A DNA stretch of 64,000 nucleotides, taken from positions 186,001 through 250,000 of the forward strand of contig NZ_FODC01000009.1 in NCBI RefSeq assembly GCF_900110275.1. The letters run 5' to 3'. Numbering within the stretch: the first letter of the stretch is position 1; each line of letters begins with the position of its first letter. The notes under the pieces are model-generated. The model saw only the letters and a list, made by a program, of their open reading frames with translations. It did no database searches and was not told the origin of the DNA. Below, piece after piece: positions 23,908 through 32,374 of this stretch. The stretch comes from Duganella sp. CF517. Lineage in GTDB: Bacteria > Pseudomonadota > Gammaproteobacteria > Burkholderiales > Burkholderiaceae_D. The position numbers and the translations under genes are program-made.

Positions 23908-25425
23908 ATGAAACGCATACTTTTATGGTTGGCGATGCTGGCCTGCCTGGCCGGCTCGGCCTTTTCCGCGCACGCCGCGATCACGATCAACACCAGCGTG
24001 CAGTACAAGATCAAGAACGCCGCCAGCGGGCTGGTGCTGGGCATCGACGGCGCCAGCCAGGCCGCCGGCGCCAAGGTGGTGCAATGGGCCGACAACGGCA
24101 CCACCGATCACCTGTGGCACTTCATGCCGATGGGCAACGGCGAGTACAACATCGAGAACATGCTGACGCACCAGGTGCTGGGCGTGTCCAGCGCCTCGAC
24201 CGCCGACGGCGCGCAAATCGTCCAGTGGGCCGACAGCGGCACGCGCGACCACCTGTGGACCGTCACCCAGGCCGCCAGCGGCAACTTCCTGATCCAGAAC
24301 GTCAACAGCGGCAAGTATCTGGAAGTGTTCCAGGCCAGTAACCTGAACACCGCCACCATCGACCAGTGGGGCTTGACCGGCTGCGCCTGCCAGGAGTGGC
24401 AGCTGGTGAACACGCAGGTGCGGCCGTATCCGCTGCCGCGCGCCGTCAGCGGCAACGGCCGCTTCGTCCACGATCCCTACATGCTGAGGGATGCGGGCGG
24501 GACCTACTGGCTCTACGGCAGCCATCAGACCTTGGCCACATCGACCGATCTCAACACCTTCACGCCGTACACCAACTGCACCACCGCGCAGCGCGGCGGC
24601 TATGCGACGTGCCCGTCGATCGGACCGGATTTCCCGTCGTGGAGCGGCCTGCAGACGCCGAAGGGATGGAACAACGGCGCCAACACCGACATCTGGGCCC
24701 CGAGCCTGATGGTGGTCAACGGCACCTACTACCAGTACTACTCGATTCCTTACCTGCCGAGCACGCAGGCCAAGGCGCTGATCGGCGTCGCCACCAGTTC
24801 CGCGCCGCAAGGACCGTGGACCGACAAGGGCGTCGTCACGCGGTCCTGGACCAGCAACGACGTGCCGCCGGCCGGTTTCAAGAAGACCACCGACAACGCG
24901 ATCGATCCGGCGCCGTTCCGCGACGCCAGCGGCAACTGGTGGATGACGTGGGGTTCGTGGACCGATGGCCTGCATCTGATGCAGCTCAATCCGGCCACCG
25001 GCCTGCAGTCGACCACCAACACCACCGTCTATACGATCGCGCGGCGCGGCTCGCCGACGTCGGCCGTCGAGGGGCCGTTCATCTATTACTACAACGGGTA
25101 TTACTACTTCTTCGCGCCGATCAACGTGTGCTGCAACGCCAGCTCGCCGTACCGCACGATCGTGGGCCGCTCGACCAGCGTGACCGGGCCGTATGTGGAT
25201 CGCGGCGGCGTGGCGTTGACGGCCGGCGGCGGCACGATCCTGCTCAGCACCCACGGCAACGTGATCGGTCCGGGCGGCGGCAGCGTGTTCACCGACGCCG
25301 GCAACAACAACCGGCCGACGTTTGTTTATCACTACTACGACGGCAACAACGGCGGCGCCGCCACCCTCGGCATCAACCCGCTCGGCTTCACCGCCGATGG
25401 CTGGCCGTTCGTGATCGCCAACTAG
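23908..25425 (+). CDS. secreted GH43 arabinan/xylan hydrolase with N-terminal ricin-type lectin domain
   Basis: The 505-aa protein has a signal peptide (MKRILLWLAMLACLAGSAFS), then a ricin B-type beta-trefoil (about residues 25-170) with repeated VVQWADNGTTDHLWHF-like Q-W motifs that bind sugar. A five-bladed GH43 catalytic domain follows. Its catalytic aspartate is probable in GRFVHDPYMLRD, the pKa-modulating Asp in NAIDPAPFRD, and the acid Glu in SAVEGPFIYYY. Such enzymes cut arabinan or arabinoxylan side chains. The ATG at 23908 has TTGGAGA upstream. It converges on the GH39 gene, and together they form a small plant-polysaccharide unit. Confidence 0.88.
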   Translation: MKRILLWLAMLACLAGSAFSAHAAITINTSVQYKIKNAASGLVLGIDGASQAAGAKVVQWADNGTTDHLWHFMPMGNGEYNIENMLTHQVLGVSSASTADGAQIVQWADSGTRDHLWTVTQAASGNFLIQNVNSGKYLEVFQASNLNTATIDQWGLTGCACQEWQLVNTQVRPYPLPRAVSGNGRFVHDPYMLRDAGGTYWLYGSHQTLATSTDLNTFTPYTNCTTAQRGGYATCPSIGPDFPSWSGLQTPKGWNNGANTDIWAPSLMVVNGTYYQYYSIPYLPSTQAKALIGVATSSAPQGPWTDKGVVTRSWTSNDVPPAGFKKTTDNAIDPAPFRDASGNWWMTWGSWTDGLHLMQLNPATGLQSTTNTTVYTIARRGSPTSAVEGPFIYYYNGYYYFFAPINVCCNASSPYRTIVGRSTSVTGPYVDRGGVALTAGGGTILLSTHGNVIGPGGGSVFTDAGNNNRPTFVYHYYDGNNGGAATLGINPLGFTADGWPFVIAN

Positions 25426-25441
25426 GCATTCAAGTCAGATC

Positions 25442-25473
25442 GGGCGGATTGCGGCGTTGCGCCGGATCCGCCC
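25442..25473. repeat. long hairpin between convergent GH43 and GH39 genes
   Basis: GGGCGGAT-TG-CGGCG-TTG-CGCCG-G-ATCCGCCC pairs 13 of 14 bases per arm. It has no T-run, so it may act as a factor-independent end barrier or belong to the same palindromic family as 1863-1943, with which it shares GGGCGGATT. Confidence 0.7.
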
Positions 25474-25486
25474 CACGCCATCCGAC

Positions 25487-27169
25487 TTATTTGTAGCTCA
25501 GGATGACCAGCGATACCGCCTGGCGCGGCAGCTGCATCTTCACCAGCGCGCTGCCGTTGGTCGTTTTCAGCGTCGACGTCGCGCCCACTTGCGCGAGTTC
25601 GCTGGCCTTTTGCAGCTCGGCGATTTGCGCCGCTGTCGGACTGGCCGGCGCGCCCATGCGCTTCCATGCGGTGTAGGAATTGCTGGTGTCGTTGTCGACG
25701 CGGTAGTGCCGCATCAGTACCTGTTTGGCCGGAATGCCGGCGATGCGCAGTTCCACCGGCGAGCCGGCGTCGATGACGTCGTCGTCGTGGTAGTTCCACA
25801 CCATCACCGCGATGCTGTTGTTGTCCCGGCTCGCCAGCGCGTTGATGTCGGTGCGCGGGCCGCGCACGCCTTCGGCCATGATGCGCGCCGCGTCGTAGGC
25901 CTGGTCGCCGCCGACGGCGACACGCTCGCCCTTCATCATGCCGAACATGCGGAACACGTTCAGCACCGGCTTGTTGACGCCGTTGGTGGCGAGGTCGCGG
26001 AAGCCGGCGAACCAGGGCTGGTCCTCGAACTCGAACGACCAGTTGACGGCGCCGATCAGATTGACGCCGCGCCGGGCCGCCAGATCGAACTCGCGCGCGA
26101 TCGAGGCCGCCGTATAGCTCGAATACAGCGTGCCGTTGCGGTAGGCGTTTTCCGGATTGGTCGCCATGCCGCAGGCTGCGCAGCCTTCCGGATCGGATTC
26201 GCCGATGATTACCGGAACGCCCTTGAGCTCGGGGTATTTCTCGACCAGCGCGAACCCCTGGTCGAGCCGCTTGAAATGCATGTCCATGCCCATGCGCACC
26301 ACGCCGTCGACCAGCTTGGGCGAGCCTTTGGCGTGGAAGGCGACGAAGTCCAGCGGCGCGCCGGTCTTGCCGGTCGCGTGGTTCTTGCCGCGCAGGACGT
26401 GCTCGAGGAAATCGTCCATGAAGCGTCCCGCGCCGGCCGTGTGCGGTCCGCCCATGCGCGCCGTCGGCAGCGCGCGCTTGACGGCGTCGGCCGCGTAGTC
26501 GTACATCTTGAAGTATTCGAGCTTGGTGTCGGGCGCGATCAGGTAGTGGCCGTCCGGCTCGTTCCACACTTCCCAATACCAGCTTTCCACTTCCTGCTGG
26601 CCGTAGCGCGCCACGCTGTGGCGGACCCATTGGTAGATCAGCTCGGCCCACTTGTCGTAGTCGTTGGGCGGCGTGGCCCAGCCGGTCATGATCTCCTCGT
26701 AGCGCGTGCCCGGCTGCCAGCGATGCTGGTAGGGATGCGGACGCTGCGACAGCGCCTGCGGCATGAAACCGATTTGCGCCAGCGGTTTCATGCCACGTTC
26801 GATATAGGTGTCGAAGATCCGGTCGATGATGGTCCAGTTGTAGACCGGCTTGCCGTCCCGGTCTTCGCTGTACATATCGGTCGAGCCCCATTTGAGCGCG
26901 TAGCTGCCGTCGCCCGAGGTCATCAGGTTGTGCGCGCGCACATACACCGGGACCGGGCTCAGCGCTGCGATATCGCCGAGCAGCTTCTTGCCATTGGGCG
27001 CGGTGGTGTAGTTGGGTTCGTCATAGCCGAACCAGGCCCAGATCGGCGTCATCGGGCCCTGGACCTTGGCCGCGTCGACGGTCAACTTGACCGGAACGGG
27101 GGCCGGTGGCGCCGCCATGCATAGCTGCGCGCTGGCCGCAAGGCTCAGAGCGGTAAATAGTCTCTTCAT
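25487..27169 (-). CDS. secreted GH39 family glycosidase (beta-xylosidase-like)
   Basis: The 560-aa protein has a signal peptide (MKRLFTALSLAASAQLCMAA). The GH39 (clan GH-A) barrel shows the acid/base Glu in WYWEVWNEPDGHYL and the nucleophile Glu in VPVIIGESDPEGCAACG. Other typical parts are PIWAWFGYDEPNY at the N-terminus and NWSFEFEDQPWFAGFRDL near the end. GH39 enzymes remove beta-linked xylose or related sugars by a retaining mechanism. It is the convergent partner of the GH43 enzyme, which suggests joint breakdown of arabinoxylan-type polymers. Confidence 0.88.
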   Translation of the reverse strand: MKRLFTALSLAASAQLCMAAPPAPVPVKLTVDAAKVQGPMTPIWAWFGYDEPNYTTAPNGKKLLGDIAALSPVPVYVRAHNLMTSGDGSYALKWGSTDMYSEDRDGKPVYNWTIIDRIFDTYIERGMKPLAQIGFMPQALSQRPHPYQHRWQPGTRYEEIMTGWATPPNDYDKWAELIYQWVRHSVARYGQQEVESWYWEVWNEPDGHYLIAPDTKLEYFKMYDYAADAVKRALPTARMGGPHTAGAGRFMDDFLEHVLRGKNHATGKTGAPLDFVAFHAKGSPKLVDGVVRMGMDMHFKRLDQGFALVEKYPELKGVPVIIGESDPEGCAACGMATNPENAYRNGTLYSSYTAASIAREFDLAARRGVNLIGAVNWSFEFEDQPWFAGFRDLATNGVNKPVLNVFRMFGMMKGERVAVGGDQAYDAARIMAEGVRGPRTDINALASRDNNSIAVMVWNYHDDDVIDAGSPVELRIAGIPAKQVLMRHYRVDNDTSNSYTAWKRMGAPASPTAAQIAELQKASELAQVGATSTLKTTNGSALVKMQLPRQAVSLVILSYK

Positions 27170-27284
27170 TGTTATTCTCTCGTCGGTAACGGGGTTGTCC
27201 GCCGACGGTAGGCCGATACGGGGCGGCGGTCCAATGAAGTTTATGGTCGATCCGATATTAAAATCGATATCGCCCGCGCGCGCC

Positions 27285-27785
27285 CTAGCGCCTGCGCTCC
27301 AGCCATCCGACCACCGACGACGAAAAGCCGGCCGGCGCCTTGGCGTCGACCCGCCGGCTCAGATCGGCCAAGGTGTGCCCGGCCAGCACCGCGCGCATGC
27401 TTTGCTCGGCCGCCAGCATCACGGCGTGGATCGAACACACCCCCTGGGTCGCCCAGCGCGGCGGCTCGCCGTCGAAGACGGCGCAACGGGCGCGGATCTC
27501 CCGGCAGGCGAACAGGTCCTTTTTGCCGTCGATCGCCTCCACCACGGCCAGCACGCTGATCTGGTCGAGCGGCTTGGCCAGCGTATAGCCGCCGCGCGCG
27601 CCCTCGGTGGCGCGCACCAGTCCCGCCTTGCCCAGCTTGGTGAACAGCTTGGCGACGTAGTCGGGCGACACGCCTTGCAGCTCGGCCAGGTCGCGCGCGC
27701 TGGTCTCGGGCGTGGACGCCTCGGCGGTAGCCAGCAGCAACAGGCAATGCAGGCCGTACTCGACGGCGGTACTGATGTGTGACAT
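27285..27785 (-). CDS. Rrf2 family transcriptional regulator
   Basis: The 166-aa protein has the Rrf2 winged helix (SHISTAVEYGLHCLLLLATA, then TSARDLAELQGVSPDYVAKL and EGARGGYTLAKP). Three cysteines follow (FACREIRARC and GVCSIH), spaced as in members that bind a 2Fe-2S cluster or sense thiol/nitrosative stress. It is divergent from the GlxA-like gene, so it may control that gene or the downstream redox genes. No strong ribosome site precedes the ATG. Confidence 0.88.
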   Translation of the reverse strand: MSHISTAVEYGLHCLLLLATAEASTPETSARDLAELQGVSPDYVAKLFTKLGKAGLVRATEGARGGYTLAKPLDQISVLAVVEAIDGKKDLFACREIRARCAVFDGEPPRWATQGVCSIHAVMLAAEQSMRAVLAGHTLADLSRRVDAKAPAGFSSSVVGWLERRR

Positions 27786-27957
27786 GAAAACTCGGACTCG
27801 ATGGATCGTAATTCGATGGTAGGCGCTTTCGCCGCGTCTGGCAAGCGCCCCGCCGGCGATGCTATACTTAACTCCGACTCAGTTTGTCGCAGTTTATTTC
27901 AGGCACCCGGCCCGGGCCTTGCGGGCACATTCCGAAGGTTTCATCGAAGGCATGCAC

Positions 27958-28986
27958 ATGATCGCGACCACCTCTTCGCCGCCGCCCGGACCAGCACGCG
28001 TGGTGCTGTTTGTCGGCTTTCCCGGCATGTGCATGCTCGATATCGCCGGGCCGCAAACCGTGTTCTGGTGCGCGTCGAAGTACATGGAGGAGCGCGGCCT
28101 GCCGGGCTATGCGCGCCACACCGTCAGCGTCGACGGCGGCATGGTGCAGACCCTGGAGGGCGTCGGGTTCCAGACCGAGCCGCTCGACGCCTTCGCGGGC
28201 GTCGGCATCGACACCCTGGTCGTCCCCGGCGCGCCGGACATCGTCGCCGCCGTGGCGCGCTCGGCGCCGCTGGTGGACTGGCTGCGGGCACGCGCCGCCG
28301 CCACGCGCCGCGTGGCCTCGGTGTGCACCGGCGCGTTCCTGCTGGCGGCGGCCGGGCTGCTGGACGGCAAGCGCGCCGCCACCCATTGGCTGGTGTGCGA
28401 CCTGCTGCGCCAGACCCACCCGTCCATCGAGGTCGACCGCGAAGCGATCTTCGTGCAGCAAGGCGAGACCTGGACCTCGGGCGGCGTCACCGCCGGCATC
28501 GACCTGGCGCTGGCGATGGTGGAACAGGATTGCGGGCGCGAGGTGGCGCTGGCGGTCGCGCGCGAGCTGGTGGTGTTCGTCAAGCGGCCCAGCGGCCATC
28601 CCCAGCTCAGCTCGATGTTGCGGGCGCAGTCGACGGACAGCCCGTTGTTCGACCGCTTGCATCTGTGGATCGTGGAGAACCTGGCCGTGGTCGACTTCAG
28701 CGTCGAGTTGCTGGCAGAACGCATGCAAATGAGTCCGCGCAACTTCACCCGCGTCTACAAGGAAAAGACCGGCCAGACACCGGCCAAGGCGGTCGAGAAT
28801 TTTCGCCTCGAGGCGGCGCGCCGGCTGCTCGAGGATTCCGATCGCAACATCGACCAGATCGCGTTGCAATGCGGCTTCGGCGACGAAGGGCGCATGCGCA
28901 AGACGTTCCAGCGGCATTTGCAGCTGTCGCCCACCGAGTACCGGCGCCGGCTGGCGGCCGAACCCGGCGCGGCGCGCGGCGCTTGA
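27958..28986 (+). CDS. GlxA family regulator (DJ-1/PfpI domain + AraC helix-turn-helix)
   Basis: The 342-aa protein has an N-terminal DJ-1/PfpI-like domain (VVLFVGFPGMCMLDIAGPQ, with the elbow ASVCTGAFLLAAAG) and a C-terminal AraC domain (DFSVELLAERMQMSPRNFTR and DQIALQCGFGDEGRMRKTFQ). This combination defines GlxA/FtrA-type activators. ATG 27958 is preferred because GAAGG then lies at normal spacing; ATG 27952 and an open frame back to 27859 are alternatives. It is divergent from Rrf2. Confidence 0.9.
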   Translation: MIATTSSPPPGPARVVLFVGFPGMCMLDIAGPQTVFWCASKYMEERGLPGYARHTVSVDGGMVQTLEGVGFQTEPLDAFAGVGIDTLVVPGAPDIVAAVARSAPLVDWLRARAAATRRVASVCTGAFLLAAAGLLDGKRAATHWLVCDLLRQTHPSIEVDREAIFVQQGETWTSGGVTAGIDLALAMVEQDCGREVALAVARELVVFVKRPSGHPQLSSMLRAQSTDSPLFDRLHLWIVENLAVVDFSVELLAERMQMSPRNFTRVYKEKTGQTPAKAVENFRLEAARRLLEDSDRNIDQIALQCGFGDEGRMRKTFQRHLQLSPTEYRRRLAAEPGAARGA

Positions 28987-29001
28987 CGCGCCGCGCCGCT
29001 G

Positions 29002-29754
29002 TTACCTGGCCGCCTGCGCCTGCAACCAGGCGTCGACCTTGATCGCGCCCAGGCGGGCGTCGTCGCCGGGCACCAGCGTGTTTTCCTGGAGTTCGGCGCC
29101 GAAGTAGCGCGCGTGGACGTCGGCGACGACCTTGCGGGGATCGTTTTTAAACGTCAGGTAATGCTGTACCAAGTCCGACAAGCGTACCCGCTCCGGCCCG
29201 CCGATTTCGACCACGCCGTTTTGCGGCGCGCCGAGCGTGTAGTCAGCCATCGCCTGCGCCACGTCGTCGGAGCTGATCGCTTGCACATAGGCCGGCGACA
29301 GGCGGATGGTGTCGCCATCGGCCGCCGAGGCTGCGATGCCGCCGAGGAATTCGAAGAATTGCGTCGAGTGCACGATGGTGTAGGGCAGGCCCGATTCGCG
29401 GATCAGTTTTTCCTGTGCGATCTTGCCGCGGAAGTAGCCGCTGTCGGCCAGCCGGTCGGTGCCGACCACCGACAGCGCCACGTGGTGCTTGACGTCGGCG
29501 GCGGCGGCGGCCGCCAGCAGGTTGCGGCCGGACGTGGTGAAGAAGTCCATGACGTCCTGGTCGGCGAACGAGGGCGAGTTGGCGACGTCGACCACGATGT
29601 CGGCGCCGGCCAGCGCGCCGGCCAGGCCTTCGCCGGTGAGCGTGTTGACGCCCGAGTTGGGCGACGCGGCCACAGCCTCGTGGCCACGCTGGTTCAACAG
29701 GGCGACCAGTTTGCTGCCGATCAGGCCTGTGCCGCCGATAACGATGATTTTCAT
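29002..29754 (-). CDS. NAD(P)-binding NmrA/atypical SDR oxidoreductase
   Basis: The 250-aa protein starts with a Rossmann nucleotide-binding motif (KIIVIGGTGLIGSKLVALLN) and has the atypical SDR pattern of NmrA-like proteins (HHVALSVVGTDRLADSGYFR and YTIVHSTQFFEF). No full Tyr-xxx-Lys active site is seen. Relatives are redox sensors or quinone/NAD(P)H reductases. GGGAG lies about ten bases before the ATG. It ends close to the convergent GlxA-like gene. Confidence 0.85.
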   Translation of the reverse strand: MKIIVIGGTGLIGSKLVALLNQRGHEAVAASPNSGVNTLTGEGLAGALAGADIVVDVANSPSFADQDVMDFFTTSGRNLLAAAAAADVKHHVALSVVGTDRLADSGYFRGKIAQEKLIRESGLPYTIVHSTQFFEFLGGIAASAADGDTIRLSPAYVQAISSDDVAQAMADYTLGAPQNGVVEIGGPERVRLSDLVQHYLTFKNDPRKVVADVHARYFGAELQENTLVPGDDARLGAIKVDAWLQAQAAR

Positions 29755-29932
29755 GAGGTGATACTCCCGATAGCGGGCCGGTGCGGCCCGTCCCAGTGCG
29801 GCTGGGATTCCGTTTGCGAGTGTCGCAGTTCGGAATCGAGTGTAGGACGGTGGCCGGCAGGGCGGTAGCCCTGTGGCGGGCCGCACCGTGGTGCGCCGAA
29901 CGCACCAATCGGCGCGGCCGCCGGCCGGTCCG

Positions 29933-30430
29933 CTAGCGCACCAGCGCGACGACGCAGACGATGCCCTGGCGCGCCATCTTGGCGTAGGGGCAGACCCGTT
30001 CGGTGCTGCGTATCAGGTCCTCGGCGATGGCGCGCGGCACGCCCGGCAGGTCGATGCGCACGTCGGCCGTCAAGGTGTAGAGGCCGTCGACCGGGTCGCG
30101 GCCGAAGCTGACGGCGACATCGACGGTGGCGTCGCCGACCGCGATGCCGGCCTTGGTCGCCAGCAGATTGAGGGCGCCGTGGAAACAGGCGGCGAAACCG
30201 GCGGCGAACAGCTGTTCGGGATTGGTGCCGCCGCCGGGGCCGCCCAGCGCGCCCGGCAGGCGCAACTCCAGTTCCAGGTTGCCGTCGTCGGAGCGGGCCA
30301 CGCCGGAGGCGCGCCCGTGCGCGGTCTCGCCGCCGCTGACCCGCACGCTGGTCGAGTACAACGGCTGGAAGGTGTCGCCGACGTATTTGTCGAGCAGCGA
30401 TATCGAGGGGGGCGCGAGGCGCTTTTTCAA
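29933..30430 (-). CDS. Ohr/OsmC family peroxiredoxin-like protein
   Basis: The 165-aa protein has both catalytic cysteines of the Ohr/OsmC family: one in FAACFHGALNLL and one in STERVCPYAKMARQG. The Ohr-type N-terminus (YSTSVRVSGGETAHGRASG) and NPEQLFAAGFAACF context support organic hydroperoxide reduction. The start is TTG, fixed by AAGGAGA seven bases upstream. It is somewhat longer than typical Ohr (about 140 aa) owing to the N-terminus. It lies 178 bp upstream of the NmrA-like gene on the same strand. Confidence 0.9.
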   Translation of the reverse strand: MKKRLAPPSISLLDKYVGDTFQPLYSTSVRVSGGETAHGRASGVARSDDGNLELELRLPGALGGPGGGTNPEQLFAAGFAACFHGALNLLATKAGIAVGDATVDVAVSFGRDPVDGLYTLTADVRIDLPGVPRAIAEDLIRSTERVCPYAKMARQGIVCVVALVR

Positions 30431-30563
30431 CGGGGGTCTCCTTGGTGGCGCACCCAGTGTAGGGCCGCGCGGCGGGCCGCACTAGGCACGTTGCGGGACA
30501 CGCCACGGTGCGTGTTTGGCACCAATGGACCGTCGGCGCCGGCGCGGGCGCCGGCGGCCCGCG

Positions 30564-31628
30564 TCAGAGCGTGGCGGCCAGCCCGCGCGGCAACTGCGCC
30601 GCGAAGCTGCTCAGGCAATGCAGGTCGAGGGCGCGGATGCGCGGCGTCATGTAATCGATGAACACGCGGATGCGCGGCGGCAGGTGGTGCCGGCTCAGGT
30701 AGCAGATGAAGTGGCCGCGGTCGTCCGGGGCGTGCTGCGGCAGGCAGGCCACCAGCCGGCCGGCGCGCAGGTGCTCGCACACCTGGTAGCCGGCCATCTG
30801 CGCCACGCCCTCGCCGTCGAGCACCGCCTGCAGCACCAGGCCGGCGTCGTTGAAGCTGTGCGCCGCCTTGGGCAGCAGCTTGCGCGGCAGGCCGTTTTCC
30901 TTGAATTCCCATTCATACAGGCGGCCGGACGGCAGGCGCAGGTTGACGCAGCGGTGCCGTTCCAGCTCGGCGATCGTTTGCGGCAGGCCGTGCGCGCGCG
31001 CGTACGCGGGCGCGGCGCACACCAGCATCTGCATCGGAATCAACTGCCGCACCACCACCTGGCCGTCGTCCATGCGGCCGTTGCGGAAGGAGACGTCGAT
31101 GCGGTCGGCGATGAAGTCGACCGGGCTGTCGTCGAGGATCAGGTCGAGCGTGATATCCGGATAGCTGGCGTGGAAACCGCGCAGCAGCGGGGCCACCACC
31201 TGGCGGCCGAAATCGACCGTCGCGTGCAGGCGCAGCTGGCCGCGCGGACTGCCGCAACGCAGTTCGCGCATCTCCTCGACCGATTGCACGATGCGCTCGA
31301 CGCCGGGTTTGCAGTTGGCGTAGAACAGCTCGCCCTCGCCGGTGAGCGAGGTGCTGCGGGTGGTGCGCAGGAACAGCCGGGTGTCGAGTTGCGTCTCCAG
31401 CTTTTGGACGCTGCGGCTGACCGCCGAGCGGCCGATGCCCAGCCGCTCGGCCGCCTTGGCGAACGAGCCCTCGTGCACCACCGCGATGAACGCCAGCACG
31501 CCGGCATAGGTGGTCGAGAAGCTCGACGCCAGCGGGTCGGGCGCCGGCGCGCCGGCCTTGCCGATAGTTGCCGCGATGCCGCCCGGCGGCGCGCCCTGGT
31601 CCCCGCTCCCGAAGCTTTCGCTTTTCAT
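30564..31628 (-). CDS. LysR family transcriptional regulator
   Basis: The 354-aa protein has an N-terminal extension of about 40 residues, then the LysR helix-turn-helix (YAGVLAFIAVVHEGSFAKAA, then GIGRSAVSRSVQKLETQLDT) and an effector domain of the LTTR type (RGQLRLHATVDFGRQVVAPL). AAGGA lies five bases before the ATG, supporting the longer form. It is upstream of the Ohr gene on the same strand (133 bp gap) and downstream of the GST gene, so a redox or xenobiotic regulon is plausible but not shown. Confidence 0.9.
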   Translation of the reverse strand: MKSESFGSGDQGAPPGGIAATIGKAGAPAPDPLASSFSTTYAGVLAFIAVVHEGSFAKAAERLGIGRSAVSRSVQKLETQLDTRLFLRTTRSTSLTGEGELFYANCKPGVERIVQSVEEMRELRCGSPRGQLRLHATVDFGRQVVAPLLRGFHASYPDITLDLILDDSPVDFIADRIDVSFRNGRMDDGQVVVRQLIPMQMLVCAAPAYARAHGLPQTIAELERHRCVNLRLPSGRLYEWEFKENGLPRKLLPKAAHSFNDAGLVLQAVLDGEGVAQMAGYQVCEHLRAGRLVACLPQHAPDDRGHFICYLSRHHLPPRIRVFIDYMTPRIRALDLHCLSSFAAQLPRGLAATL

Positions 31629-31740
31629 GCCGTCCTTTCAATCGATGCCGCCGTCAATGTCCTTTTCATCATAGGGTTGGCGGGGGCGCCGCGTAAACGA
31701 CAAATAGCGGGCAAATCGCGCCATGGCCGGCGCCGCCCGC

Positions 31741-32349
31741 TCAGGCCTGCTCGGCGCGCAGCGCCGCGCGCACGCCGGGGTCGCGCGCCATGCGGTCGCT
31801 GAAGCGGGCCAGGTTGGGCAGGCCGTGCAGGTCCACCAGCTTGGCCTCGGCCCAGCGCAGCACCACGAACAGGTAGGGATCGGCCACGGAGCGCGCGCCG
31901 GTGAGCCACTCGCGGCCGTCCATGTGCGCCTCGAGCCGTTCCAGGTACAGGCGCACGTGGTGGCGCGCGTTGCGCGCCAGCGCGTCGTCGCGGTCGCGTT
32001 CGTCGAGGAAGCGCGCCGGCGAGAACAGCGGCTTGAACGCCTTGTGGACGTCGGAGTTCAGGAAGCCGAGCCAGCGCATCACCTCGGCCCGGCCGCGCGC
32101 GCTGCCGTCGCCCAGCAACGCGGCGCCGGGGTGCAGATCGGCCAGGTAGCCGAGGATGGCGACGTTCTCGGTCAGCAGGAAGTCGCCGTGCACCAGCAGC
32201 GGCACATTGCCGCCGGCGTTGATGGCGAGGTAGTGCGGCGACTTGATGCTGTCGAGGTCCATGCGGATCGCCTGGTGCGGCGCGCCGATCCAGTCGAGCA
32301 CGATCAGGTCGGCCAGCGAGCAGGCGCCGGGCATATGGTAGAGTTTCAT
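31741..32349 (-). CDS. glutathione S-transferase family protein
   Basis: The 202-aa protein has the two GST domains: an N-terminal thioredoxin fold (KLYHMPGACSLADLIVLDW) with a likely catalytic cysteine at C10 as in beta-class GSTs, the conserved NVPLLVHGDFLLTENVAILG, and an all-helical C-terminal domain (WLTGARSVADPYLFVVLRWA). GGAGA lies six bases before the ATG. It is 25 bp downstream of the bestrophin-like gene, probably co-transcribed. Confidence 0.92.
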   Translation of the reverse strand: MKLYHMPGACSLADLIVLDWIGAPHQAIRMDLDSIKSPHYLAINAGGNVPLLVHGDFLLTENVAILGYLADLHPGAALLGDGSARGRAEVMRWLGFLNSDVHKAFKPLFSPARFLDERDRDDALARNARHHVRLYLERLEAHMDGREWLTGARSVADPYLFVVLRWAEAKLVDLHGLPNLARFSDRMARDPGVRAALRAEQA

Positions 32350-32374
32350 CGGGAGTCTCCGGTGGGATGGGGGG

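Noticed and set aside
25457..27124. 555-codon plus-strand open frame opposite the GH39 gene
   Set aside because: Antisense shadow of GH39 with no start signal or domain. Similar long shadows lie opposite the M1, S8 and S9 genes.
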